From: a virus
DNA length: 22,365 bases
Direction: 5' to 3' (one strand)
Virus record (IMG/VR): IMGVR_UViG_3300006071_000108
Location: 1-22,365 of that record
Position numbers and translations under genes: made by a program. Positions 11,691 to 19,437 of the stretch are shown piece after piece. How positions within the stretch are numbered: the stretch's first letter is position 1; the number at the start of each line of letters is the position of its first letter. The notes under the pieces are model-generated. The model did no database searches. It was not told where the DNA came from and saw only the letters and a program-made list of their open reading frames with translations.

Positions 11691-11751
11691 GCGCGTGGGC
11701 GCGACCCCACCTCCGGGGGGAGGCCCCTCTGGTCAGCGGAGTCCCACGCGC
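11691..11751. repeat. Long GC-rich inverted repeat
   Basis: GCGCGTGGG (11691-11699) and CCCACGCGC (11743-11751) are perfect 9-bp arms around a 43-nt loop that itself contains CCTCC-GGGG-GGAGG-type pairing. It could be a bidirectional terminator-like structure or part of a packaging site. Confidence 0.6.
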
Positions 11752-11803
11752 GCACATAAACTGTGATCCGCACATTCAATCCCCATTTTCCAATCTCACA
11801 TTC

Positions 11804-11830
11804 TGGGTCCCATCCTCACTAAAAATTTTT
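11804..11830. repeat. Direct repeat TGGGTCCCATCC plus A/T tract, copy 1
   Basis: TGGGTCCCATCC followed by an AAAAATTTTT tract; the second copy is at 11897-11923, 93 bp on, in the same orientation. Confidence 0.7.
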
Positions 11831-11896
11831 ACTACATAACCCAAGCTCACATAGTGAGCCCCACCCCCTCTTCCCCCTACATACCCCCAAACCCTT

Positions 11897-11923
11897 TGGG
11901 TCCCATCCAACTCAAAAAATTTC
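11897..11923. repeat. Direct repeat TGGGTCCCATCC plus A/T tract, copy 2
   Basis: Twelve bases identical to copy 1 at 11804, then AACTC and an AAAAAATTT tract. It lies just ahead of the palindrome at 11925-11940, as expected for an activator site of a late promoter. Confidence 0.7.
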
Positions 11924-11924
11924 C

Positions 11925-11940
11925 ATACAAAATTTTGTAT
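11925..11940. promoter_or_regulatory. 16-bp AT-rich palindrome, candidate operator of the late genes
   Basis: ATACAAAATTTTGTAT is perfectly symmetric. It lies about 85 bp ahead of TerS, next to TATAGC-ACCC-GCTATA (11948-11963). A TATACT hexamer at 11938-11943 could be a -10 box, but no good -35 box fits, so an activator would be needed. Confidence 0.5.
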
Positions 11941-11947
11941 ACTATTC

Positions 11948-11963
11948 TATAGCACCCGCTATA
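11948..11963. repeat. Inverted repeat TATAGC-ACCC-GCTATA
   Basis: Perfect 6-bp arms with a 4-nt spacer, 62 bp ahead of the TerS start; a possible operator or a leader hairpin. Confidence 0.5.
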
Positions 11964-12025
11964 CGTTTGATTCGCCCTTTGCCTCGTGCTATCGTCATGC
12001 CTTCTGGTACTTCGTGTGACCTGCG

Positions 12026-12556
12026 ATGGACAATTTATATTTTGAGCTGGACGATTGGGCACCTGATGGTGCCATCGACGATGTTCCCGTGCCACTTGAG
12101 GCACGTTGCCCTATGGAAGAGATCTTTTCTCGCGCAAGCTTTCAGGCAGGCAAGCTGCCTTCCGACAAGGAAGTGCCTTTATCCGCTGAAGACAAGCAAT
12201 GGCTGGCGCAAAAGGCCACTACCCCCGAGAACACCAGCCCTCCACCCAGCTATGCGGCTGAAAGATTCTTCAAAAGCCAGCTTGAGCGGTTCAATTTCGT
12301 CATGCCTGCCTCTCAGGAACAGTGGCAGAACTATGTGATGTACAAGTATTTCGAGCTTTCACTCGATCCAGACCCGAAAATCAGCAAACCTGCGCTTGAT
12401 TCTCTCGCAAAATCGTCCGTAGTCGGCCTCGCAACCGAGAAAACGGAGATCAACATCAACACGATGCCTACCGCAGACCTCGAAAAGGAACTTCTGAGTG
12501 CCATAAAGCGGTTCTCTGGCGAAAAAGTGATCGAAGGGACGGCGGAGAGGCTATAA
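12026..12556 (+). CDS. Probable terminase small subunit
   Basis: A 176-residue protein directly ahead of the large terminase gene, with the stop adjoining the next ATG. In tailed phages this position is usually held by TerS, which recognises phage DNA for packaging. The sequence itself is not diagnostic: an acidic start (MDNLYFELDDWAPDGAIDDV), a Pro-rich part (TTPENTSPPPSY), a central helical segment (AAERFFKSQLERFNFVMPAS) and a helical C-terminus (TADLEKELLSAIKRFSGEKV). No clear N-terminal helix-turn-helix is visible. The ribosome binding site ahead of ATG 12026 is poor, which is odd for this genome. Confidence 0.6.
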   Translation: MDNLYFELDDWAPDGAIDDVPVPLEARCPMEEIFSRASFQAGKLPSDKEVPLSAEDKQWLAQKATTPENTSPPPSYAAERFFKSQLERFNFVMPASQEQWQNYVMYKYFELSLDPDPKISKPALDSLAKSSVVGLATEKTEININTMPTADLEKELLSAIKRFSGEKVIEGTAERL

Positions 12557-14068
12557 ATGCTCGATCTCACTCCCGAACAGATAGAAAACCTCCTCGCAAG
12601 CGCCCCAAAGAGCGAAAAAGCGAAGATTTTAGGGCTCATTGATGAGCTGCATACCCGTAAGGTACGCGCGCAGGCACAGGATGACTTCATTGCCTACGTA
12701 AAAGCGGTCTGGCCGGACTTCATATCGGGTACCCATCACCGACGCATCGCGAAGCTCTTTGAAGCCGTAGCCCGTGGGGAGAAAAAGCGAGTCATCATCA
12801 ACCTTGGCCCTCGCCACACGAAGAGTGAGTTTGCCTCCTACCTGCTGCCGTCATGGATTCTGGGTAAATCCCCCAAGAAAAAGGTGATGCAGATCAGTAA
12901 CACTGCCGAGCTGGCCGAAGGATTCGGTCGTAAGGTGCGTAACCTCGTGGACAGCAATGAGTACAAGAAAATCTTCCCAGAAGTTGAGCTCCGAACCGAC
13001 TCCAAGGCGGCTGGACGTTGGAACACTAATTACAATGGTGAGTACTTTGCTTCTGGTGTTGGTGGTACCGTTACTGGTCGCGGTGCTGATCTACTTATCA
13101 TCGACGACCCTCACTCAGAAGGGGAAGCGGTACTTGCCCAGCACAACCCCGAGATCTACGACAAAGTATTTGAGTGGTACACCTCGGGACCCCGGCAGCG
13201 CTTACAGCCGGGCGGGGCCATAATCATCGTTATGACAAGATGGTCATTGCGTGACCTGACTGGACAAGTTTTAGAGGCGTCCGCCTCTCGCGGCGGCGAT
13301 AAGTGGGAGGTGATTGAGTTCCCTGCCATCATGCCCTCCGGCAAACCCCTCTGGCCTGAATTCTGGCCGCTGAAAGAACTGGAAGCCATTCGTCAGGAAC
13401 TGCCGAATAGCAAGTGGATGGCGCAGTATCAGCAGGAACCCACCTCTGAGTCGAATGCCATCATCAAACGGGAGTGGTGGCAACCATGGCCGCACGAGAA
13501 ACCGCCGCCTGTAGACTTCATCATCATGGCGATGGACACAGCCTTCGAGAAAAAGACCTCTGCTGACTACAGCGCTGCAGTCATATTCGGTGTATTCGAT
13601 AACGAGGAGGACGGAGGCCAGCCGAACCTGATCCTTCTAAACTCTTGGCGCGAGCGGCTCGAGTTCCCCGAGCTGAAAGCGAAAACGCTGGAACTGTACC
13701 AAGAGTGGGAGCCTGATGCGGTGATTATCGAAAAGAAGGCTTCGGGCGCTCCGCTGATCTACGAACTGCGGCGTATGGGCATTCCGGTGCAAGAGTTCAC
13801 CCCCAACAAGGGTAATGACAAGATTACTCGTTTGAATGCGATCGCGGACATATTCGCCTCGGGGAAAGTCTGGTCGCCAGAGAAACGCTGGGCGGAAGAG
13901 GTCATCGACGAAGTCGCCTCATTCCCGGCAGGTAGAAACGATGACTTGGTGGACTGCGTGTCCCTCGCGCTGGCGCGCTTCCGTTCGGGTGGGTTCATCG
14001 GCACGGCGATGGACAAGGAGTACGAGAACGAGTGGATGTTTAAAGGGCGAAAGGCGGCATACTATTGA
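12557..14068 (+). CDS. terL: Terminase large subunit
   Basis: A 503-residue protein of usual TerL length. The N-terminal ATPase has a Walker A-like GPRHTKSE at about 84-91, Walker B LLIIDD at 179-184 and the MTRWS coupling motif at 226-230. The C-terminal RNase H-like nuclease has the expected acidic residues: MAMDTAF (D327), VIIEKKASG (E392) and NDDLVDCVSLAL (D463/D466). It drives DNA into the prohead and cuts the concatemer. The start ATG 12557 directly follows the TerS stop with GGAGAGG in front. The Arg-His-Thr-Lys-Ser Walker A variant (GPRHTKSE) is typical of one large TerL group of phages and metagenomic phages. Confidence 0.95.
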   Translation: MLDLTPEQIENLLASAPKSEKAKILGLIDELHTRKVRAQAQDDFIAYVKAVWPDFISGTHHRRIAKLFEAVARGEKKRVIINLGPRHTKSEFASYLLPSWILGKSPKKKVMQISNTAELAEGFGRKVRNLVDSNEYKKIFPEVELRTDSKAAGRWNTNYNGEYFASGVGGTVTGRGADLLIIDDPHSEGEAVLAQHNPEIYDKVFEWYTSGPRQRLQPGGAIIIVMTRWSLRDLTGQVLEASASRGGDKWEVIEFPAIMPSGKPLWPEFWPLKELEAIRQELPNSKWMAQYQQEPTSESNAIIKREWWQPWPHEKPPPVDFIIMAMDTAFEKKTSADYSAAVIFGVFDNEEDGGQPNLILLNSWRERLEFPELKAKTLELYQEWEPDAVIIEKKASGAPLIYELRRMGIPVQEFTPNKGNDKITRLNAIADIFASGKVWSPEKRWAEEVIDEVASFPAGRNDDLVDCVSLALARFRSGGFIGTAMDKEYENEWMFKGRKAAYY

Positions 14069-14097
14069 ACATGTATATACATTTGAGGGGTGATGTT

Positions 14098-14514
14098 ATG
14101 AAGCAAGAAAAGCTATGTGAGAGCGAAGATATGACGTTTGAAGATGAGTGGGATAAAGACGGCAACCGCGTGAAGTTCCTGCCCGGCAACAAGGAGTACG
14201 AGGCCGAGAAGGACTACAGCCGCTACTATCCCGATCCTGTGGACCAGCAGAAGTTTAACGAGGACATGGGCGTGGAGAATGTAAGGCAGATGGTTGCAGG
14301 CATCGCGAGCACCCGGCAGGTGGGAGGAGATCACTACAAGAGAATGGACATTCAGCCATGGGATGTGGTCGACCACGGGCCTAGGCAGCAGGCTATTGGG
14401 TTTTACAGGTACAATGCGCTCAAGTACATTATGCGCGCAGGTGAGAAGGGTGCTTTTAAGGAAGACATCCAGAAGGCGCATCACTATCTGCAGAAACTCC
14501 TCGAACTTCTATAG
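14098..14514 (+). CDS. DUF3310 protein (T7 gp1.7-like region)
   Basis: A 138-residue protein. I choose ATG 14098 because GAGGGG lies 7 nt ahead; the frame continues upstream to 14065 without a good site. The N-terminal half is acidic and variable. The C-terminal half has the DUF3310 signature: GGDHYKRMDIQPWDVVDH, FYRYNALKYIMRAGEKG and EDIQKAHHYLQKLLEL. The same domain occurs in T7 gp1.7, a nucleotide kinase, but many family members are uncharacterised. It is unusual to find it between TerL and portal, in a morphogenesis block; nucleotide metabolism is the closest inference. Confidence 0.85.
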   Translation: MKQEKLCESEDMTFEDEWDKDGNRVKFLPGNKEYEAEKDYSRYYPDPVDQQKFNEDMGVENVRQMVAGIASTRQVGGDHYKRMDIQPWDVVDHGPRQQAIGFYRYNALKYIMRAGEKGAFKEDIQKAHHYLQKLLELL

Positions 14515-14522
14515 GCACACAC

Positions 14523-17399
14523 ATGGCTATCCCCAATATCGACAAGGCTATGCTTCCTCAGTCTCCGTTTCTTATGGAAGATGACGATGCGCCGATTGAA
14601 ATTGATATTGGAGATCCTAACGAGCCGGTAGAGGTAGAAGCGGACATAGAGCTCGACAAGCAGCCTGCATTTGATTCCAATCTGGCCGAGTTCATCGACG
14701 AAAGTCACCTTGCTTCCCTTGCCTCCGATCTCATGGAGGACTTTGACAACGACAAGATGTCGAGAAAAGAGTGGGAAAGGACTTATGTCGACGGGCTGGA
14801 CCTTCTCGGACTAAAAATCGAGGAGCGCAGCGAGCCGTGGAGCGGTGCCTGCGGAGTATTCCATCCCATCCTCTCTGAAGCGGTTATTCGTTTTCAAGCT
14901 GAAATGATCGCGGAGACCTTCCCGGCGCAAGGGCCGGTGAGGGCGAAAATCGTGGGTAAGGACGACCGGGCGACGCAGGAAGCAGCCAAGCGGGTAGTGG
15001 AGGATATGAATCACCACCTGACGGACAAGATGGTGGAGTTTCGCCCCGAGCATGAAAAGATGCTGTGGGGGCTGGCGCTCTCGGGTGCTGGGTTCAAGAA
15101 GGTGTATTACGACCCGACAATGGACCGCCCGACTTCGATGTACGTCCCGGCAGAAGACCTGATCATCCCTTACGGTGCCTCGGATCTGCGGTCGGCACCA
15201 CGCATTACGCATGTGATGCGGAAAACCAAGAATGAAATCAAGAAGCTCCAATACACGGGGTTCTACCGGGATATTGACCTCGGAGAGCCGACCAAGCTTA
15301 TTGACGAGATTCAGCGCCGCAAGGATGACGCTGAAGGGTACGCACAGCTCGATGACGATCGGTATCAGCTCCTTGAAATCAGCATAGACCTCGACCTGCC
15401 CGGCTTTGAAGATACGGACGAAGAGGACGGTGAAGAGACAGGGATTGCACTGCCCTACATAGTGACCATCGACCGGGGAACGGAAGAAGTTCTCGCCATT
15501 CGGCGTAACTGGGACGAGCATGATCCGCTCAAGGAAAAGAAACAGCACTTCGTACAGTACACGTACATTCCGGGGTTTGGTGCCTACGGATACGGGCTGA
15601 TTCACCTGCTGGGTGGGTCCGCGAAAAGCGCGACTTCGATTACTCGCCAGCTTGTGGATGCTGGCACACTGTCCAACCTTCCGGGCGGACTCAAGTCAAG
15701 GGGGCTCCGAATCAAGGGTGATGACACTCCCATCATGCCCGGCGAATGGAGAGATGTGGACGTTCCTTCCTCCAACATCAAGGACAATATCCTCCCCCTC
15801 CCCTACAAGGAACCGAGCGCAACGCTGTTCCAGCTTCTGCAAAACGTAGTCGATGAAGGGCGCAAGCTGGCGGCAGTCAGCGATGTGAAGTTCGGTGAAG
15901 TCAATGGGGAAGCTCCGGTAGGCACCACGCTGGCGATTCTCGAGCGTGAGCTCAAGGTGATGAGTGCCGTTCAGGCGCGCGTCCATGCGTCCATGGCGCA
16001 GGAGTTCAAACTGATCGCGGGGCTCATCCGCGACTTCACCGCGCCGACCTATGACTACATGCCTGACTTCGGTGCCAAACCCACCGCGAAGAAGGAAGAT
16101 TACGATCAGGTCGACATCATTCCGGTCAGTGATCCTAATGCCTCCACCATGGCGCAGCGGATCATTCAGTATCAGGCTGCGATTCAGCTTGCTCAGCAGT
16201 CTCCGCAAATCTATAACCTGCCGGTTCTTCACCGTCAGATGCTTGAAGTTATGGGTATCAAGGACGCGGATAAGATCGTTACGGTACCGGAAGACGACGA
16301 GAAGCCGACCGACCCAGTCACTGAGAACATGGAGATTCTCAAGCAAAAGCCCTGCAAGGCGTTCATCGAGCAGGACCACGAGTCGCATATCACCATCCAC
16401 ATGAGCATGATCAACGACCCGAAGGTCGCCGCGATCATGGGGCAAGATCCGAACGCTAACGCCATCAAGGCGGCGCTTATGGCCCATGTGCAGGAGCACG
16501 TAGGGTTCCGCTACCGTCAGGAGCTTCAGCAGCAGTTGGGTGTCAGCCTGCCGCCGCCGGATACACAGCTCAAACCGGAACTCGCTGCGCAGCTCGCGCA
16601 GCTCTCGGCACAGGCAGCACAGCAGCTTGTTCAGGCCAATCAGGCGCAGGCGCAGCAACAGCAGAATCAGCAGGCCGCGCAGGACCCCGTGGTTCAGATG
16701 CAGCAGAAGGAACTGCAGCTTAAAGAGCAAGAGATCAACGACAAGAAGTTCCTCGAACTCGAGAAACTGAAGACGCAGAAAGAAATTGCGATGATCAACA
16801 ACGAGGCCAAGCTGCTCCTTCAGCATGAGGACGCGCAGGTCGAAGGGTTGTTCAAGGGCATGGACATGGCCATCCAGCAACAGAACGCAACACAAATGGC
16901 TCCGCCGCCGGGTGGACCCGGCCCGCAAACGCCTCCGCCGCCCGGCCCTCAAGGTCCGCAAGGAGGTCCACCTGCCCCACCACCGCCCGGTATGGCTGAT
17001 GGCGGAAGCACCACAGACAAGATCAATCAATACGCACGGAAGGGCCAGTACGCGGTGGCTGATGCGCTAGGTATGGGTGATGCGACAAGGCACTCTACGG
17101 AAATGGCCGACCAGTATTACCCCGGTGAAGAGCACAATCTTCGCGGAGACGCATTGCGTCACCTGCTCTGGCAGGGAGAACTACAGCAGCAGTACGGAGA
17201 TATTCCGGCGTCAATGGCTGGTTGGGCGCATGAGAAGCTTAGTTCTGACAGCCCTGCGGAAGAAGAAATGGATACGTTCAACAACGAGTTGGGGCGGCGT
17301 CTCGGATCAGAGACCGCCAACAAGGAAGAGCTGCTGGCACGAGCACGCGCCGCAGTGGATAAAGGCGAAGCACACACCATAGGGAAACCTAAAAAATGA
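14523..17399 (+). CDS. Portal protein with coiled-coil, Pro-rich linker and extra C-terminal domain
   Basis: A 958-residue protein, longer than P22-type portals (about 725). After an acidic N-terminus, residues about 60-560 show the features of P22-like portals (SRKEWERTYVDGLDLLGLKI, RSEPWSGACGVFHPILSEAV, YVPAEDLIIPYGASDLRSAP). Then come a Gln-rich helical, probably coiled-coil region at about 690-790, as in portal barrels, and a Pro/Gly-rich linker at about 792-823. The last 125 residues form another domain with GDALRHLLWQGELQQQYG, WAHEKL and MDTFNNELGRRLG. This RHxxW / HE / DxxNNxxGR pattern resembles my memory of DUF6973. The portal is the dodecameric DNA gateway of the head. The start has only a weak AGG site. 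Confidence 0.88.
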   Translation: MAIPNIDKAMLPQSPFLMEDDDAPIEIDIGDPNEPVEVEADIELDKQPAFDSNLAEFIDESHLASLASDLMEDFDNDKMSRKEWERTYVDGLDLLGLKIEERSEPWSGACGVFHPILSEAVIRFQAEMIAETFPAQGPVRAKIVGKDDRATQEAAKRVVEDMNHHLTDKMVEFRPEHEKMLWGLALSGAGFKKVYYDPTMDRPTSMYVPAEDLIIPYGASDLRSAPRITHVMRKTKNEIKKLQYTGFYRDIDLGEPTKLIDEIQRRKDDAEGYAQLDDDRYQLLEISIDLDLPGFEDTDEEDGEETGIALPYIVTIDRGTEEVLAIRRNWDEHDPLKEKKQHFVQYTYIPGFGAYGYGLIHLLGGSAKSATSITRQLVDAGTLSNLPGGLKSRGLRIKGDDTPIMPGEWRDVDVPSSNIKDNILPLPYKEPSATLFQLLQNVVDEGRKLAAVSDVKFGEVNGEAPVGTTLAILERELKVMSAVQARVHASMAQEFKLIAGLIRDFTAPTYDYMPDFGAKPTAKKEDYDQVDIIPVSDPNASTMAQRIIQYQAAIQLAQQSPQIYNLPVLHRQMLEVMGIKDADKIVTVPEDDEKPTDPVTENMEILKQKPCKAFIEQDHESHITIHMSMINDPKVAAIMGQDPNANAIKAALMAHVQEHVGFRYRQELQQQLGVSLPPPDTQLKPELAAQLAQLSAQAAQQLVQANQAQAQQQQNQQAAQDPVVQMQQKELQLKEQEINDKKFLELEKLKTQKEIAMINNEAKLLLQHEDAQVEGLFKGMDMAIQQQNATQMAPPPGGPGPQTPPPPGPQGPQGGPPAPPPPGMADGGSTTDKINQYARKGQYAVADALGMGDATRHSTEMADQYYPGEEHNLRGDALRHLLWQGELQQQYGDIPASMAGWAHEKLSSDSPAEEEMDTFNNELGRRLGSETANKEELLARARAAVDKGEAHTIGKPKK

Positions 17400-17578
17400 C
17401 TGGACTAGAAATCCTGCAGAAAGAATTGAACGAGCTCATTGAAGCTCGCAAAGACGCGATCGCCTTCGGGCACGCTGTTGACTACGCCGAGTATCGGCAT
17501 CTCGTTGGGGTAATCACAGGTCTGACCTCAGCGCTGGAACGTGTAAAAGACCTGCGTAAGTACGAAGAGGAAATCTGA
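17396..17578 (+). CDS. Small helical protein, 60 residues, coupled to portal and GroES-like genes
   Basis: Its ATG (17396) overlaps the portal stop (ATGA) and its TGA overlaps the ATG of the co-chaperonin gene (TGATG), so all three are coupled. It reads MTGLEILQKELNELIEARKD, then AVDYAEYRHLVGVITGLTSA and ends RVKDLRKYEEEI: a helical hairpin-like, charged protein. Similar short helical proteins are often seen after portal genes in phages; a specific function is not known to me. Confidence 0.75.
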   Translation: MTGLEILQKELNELIEARKDAIAFGHAVDYAEYRHLVGVITGLTSALERVKDLRKYEEEI

Positions 17579-17967
17579 TGTCTGTCGCTAACATCGACGC
17601 TGAAAAGACTCAAGAAAGTGCAGAGAAGCTGGCCGAACGTCTCCCTGAGCCAAAGGGATACAAGATGCTGGTGGTAAAGCCGGAAATCAACAAGACTACG
17701 GATGGCGGCATCGCTATCGCTGACATTACCGCCAAGCGCGAAGAAGCGGGGGCAGTCGTTGGTCTTGTCCTCAAACAAGGCGATATGTGCTACATGGACA
17801 AGGATAAGTTCCCCACGGGTCCGTGGTGCAAGGAAGGAGATTTTGTCCTCCTCCGCGCGTATTCTGGCTCCCGGTTCTCTGTAGATGGCAAAGAGTTCAT
17901 CATCGTGAATGATGATCAGATTGAGGGTACTGTTGCTGATCCACGCGGTATCAACCGCGCATACTAA
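17578..17967 (+). CDS. GroES-like co-chaperonin
   Basis: A 129-residue protein with an N-terminal helical extension of about 25 residues and then a GroES-like fold: GYKMLVVKPEINKTTDGGIA begins the beta barrel and the mobile loop (about 37-49, with GGIAI for the hydrophobic GroEL-binding tripeptide), followed by GAVVGLVLKQGDMCY, KEGDFVLLRAYSGSRFSVDG and EFIIVNDDQIEG. GroES caps GroEL; phage versions such as T4 gp31 help fold the capsid protein. Its place in the head operon, a few genes ahead of the capsid gene, fits this. Whether it can bind host GroEL is not shown by the sequence. Confidence 0.85.
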   Translation: MSVANIDAEKTQESAEKLAERLPEPKGYKMLVVKPEINKTTDGGIAIADITAKREEAGAVVGLVLKQGDMCYMDKDKFPTGPWCKEGDFVLLRAYSGSRFSVDGKEFIIVNDDQIEGTVADPRGINRAY

Positions 17968-17976
17968 AGGTGATTT

Positions 17977-18948
17977 ATGGCAAGAGAAGACGATTTAGAC
18001 TTTTCCGATGACGAGGAAGTCCACGTAGTAGGGCGCAAGGTTCTCGCAGAGAACACTCGTGTAGCGCCTGAAGAAGATGAATACGAAGTCGTAGACGATA
18101 CGCCTGAAGAAGATCAAGACCGCCCGCCTCTGGCGCTGGACGACGATGACTTAGATCAGGAAGAAGAGCAGGAGAGCTATTCAAAACGCGTCAAAAAGCG
18201 TATCGACCGGCTAACACACAAGATCAATGACGAGCGGCGCGAAAAAGAACGTCTCGCGCGCGAGCACGCGGAAGCCGTCAAAATTGCGCAGATGTTTTAC
18301 AACCGCGCGCAGGAGCTTGAGCAGACCGTAACTTGGGGTTCAGGACGCCTGACTGAAGAAGCGACAAACCGGCTCGAGTACCAGCAGCAGATTGCTCAGG
18401 ACAAGTATCGCAAGGCATTTGAAGCGGGCGATACAGATGGAGTCATTGATGCGCAGAATGAGCTCAACAAACTGGCTATCGAGCGTAGTCAGATTGGGCA
18501 ATGGACACCACCTGCACCACAACCTCCACGAGCACCTTTACAACAGGAAAACAATCCTGTATATAACCAACCAGCACCTGTTCAGCCTCAGCAACCACCC
18601 GCAAGGGACTATAAGGCAGAAGCATGGTCAGCCCAGAATCCTTGGTTTGGCAAGGACGAAGAGATGACTGCATTCGCCTACGGGGTACATGAACGGCTAG
18701 TAAAATCCGGTGTCGATCCTACCTCTGACGAGTATTACGGCAAGGTGGACGCCCGCATGAGGGAGATGTTCCCTCAAAACTTTAACCAACGTACCAAGAA
18801 AGTAAGCACTGTAGCATCGGTTGGTAGAACCACCGCACCAAAAAAGACCGCAGTGACCAAATCTGAAGACGCACTTATTAAGCGACTCGGGATTAAGCCA
18901 GAGGCTTACCTTGCTGAGAAACGCAAACTGGAGCAACGCAATGGCTAA
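17977..18948 (+). CDS. Probable scaffolding protein
   Basis: A 323-residue protein with AGGTG ahead of ATG 17977. The first 65 residues are extremely acidic (Asp/Glu), the next 60 are highly charged and likely coiled coil (SKRVKKRIDRLTHKINDERR, EKERLAREHAEAVKIAQMFY), a Pro/Gln-rich part (about 170-210) follows, and the C-terminus is basic (RTTAPKKTAVTKSEDALIKR and an AYLAEKRKLEQRNG end). The acidic start, coiled coil and basic C-terminal helix, together with its place between portal and capsid genes, are typical of phage scaffolding proteins, which guide prohead assembly and then leave. The call rests on composition and position. Confidence 0.65.
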   Translation: MAREDDLDFSDDEEVHVVGRKVLAENTRVAPEEDEYEVVDDTPEEDQDRPPLALDDDDLDQEEEQESYSKRVKKRIDRLTHKINDERREKERLAREHAEAVKIAQMFYNRAQELEQTVTWGSGRLTEEATNRLEYQQQIAQDKYRKAFEAGDTDGVIDAQNELNKLAIERSQIGQWTPPAPQPPRAPLQQENNPVYNQPAPVQPQQPPARDYKAEAWSAQNPWFGKDEEMTAFAYGVHERLVKSGVDPTSDEYYGKVDARMREMFPQNFNQRTKKVSTVASVGRTTAPKKTAVTKSEDALIKRLGIKPEAYLAEKRKLEQRNG

Positions 18949-19399
18949 TATCGACCGTTCGCTTAGACAGAATGAAACGCGAGAAAAAGAAGTTCGCATG
19001 GACTCTTGGAAACCCGCGCACGATCTTCCTGTGCCTAACCCCATTGATGGGTATGGCTTTCGCTGGATTCGAGTCGCCATGATGGGTAACCCCGATCCGG
19101 CTAATATGGCTCGCGCCAGACGCGAAGGCTGGGTGCCTTGTAAGGCTTCTGATCATCCAGAGATCAGCTCAGATTTTGCTGCGTTTGGTTTGGCTCCGAC
19201 CTCTGACCTCATCGAGATCGGCGGTTTGGTGCTGTGCAAAGCACCAAAGGAATTGATTAATCAGCGCTATGCGTACTATGAGAACATGACTCAGAAGCAG
19301 ACGCAGTCCGTAGACAACAATCTTTTCCGCGAAAATGATCCTAGGATGCCCCTCTTTAGAGAAGGGAAGTCCAAAGTGTCTTTTGGTAGCGGTTCCTAG
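18941..19399 (+). CDS. Conserved phage protein of the head block, 152 residues
   Basis: The start is ATG 18941, which overlaps the scaffold-like stop by 8 nt and has GGAG 7 nt ahead; a longer frame from 18911 is unlikely. The core GYGFRWIRVAMMGNPDPANM and ARRREGWVPC-like segment (residues about 38-68), followed by DLIEIGGLVLCKAPKELINQ, resembles a conserved phage protein found near capsid genes in other tailed phages, whose role I do not know. It may be a head-assembly accessory protein. The C-terminus is Ser/Gly-rich. Confidence 0.65.
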   Translation: MANIDRSLRQNETREKEVRMDSWKPAHDLPVPNPIDGYGFRWIRVAMMGNPDPANMARARREGWVPCKASDHPEISSDFAAFGLAPTSDLIEIGGLVLCKAPKELINQRYAYYENMTQKQTQSVDNNLFRENDPRMPLFREGKSKVSFGSGS

Positions 19400-19437
19400 T
19401 CTCTAGGGGCCGGTTCATTCAAAATTAGGAGTTTTAT

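Larger units (their letters stand above)
11618..12025. other. Divergent non-coding region ahead of the terminase genes
   Basis: No gene is seen in these 408 bases. The left part (11637-11760) is a very GC-rich block with CG-alternating runs and GCGCGAAC repeats, able to fold into a long hairpin. The right part (11760-11965) is AT-rich and has two TGGGTCCCATCC repeats, a hairpin GCTCAC-ATA-GTGAGC (11845-11859), a 16-bp palindrome and an inverted repeat. Late-gene control and a packaging site are both possible; I see no clear sigma-70 promoter for the rightward genes. Confidence 0.6.

Noticed and set aside
11585-11779. 64-codon minus-strand frame in the GC-rich block
   Set aside because: Arg/Ala-rich translation of a GC-alternating repeat and a palindrome; no start signal.
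14811-15605. 264-codon minus-strand open frame
   Set aside because: Shadow of the portal gene; no start signal and unnatural composition.
15696-17030. 444-codon minus-strand open frame
   Set aside because: It is the reverse shadow of the portal gene, with a Leu/Arg-rich composition typical of antisense frames and no ribosome binding site.
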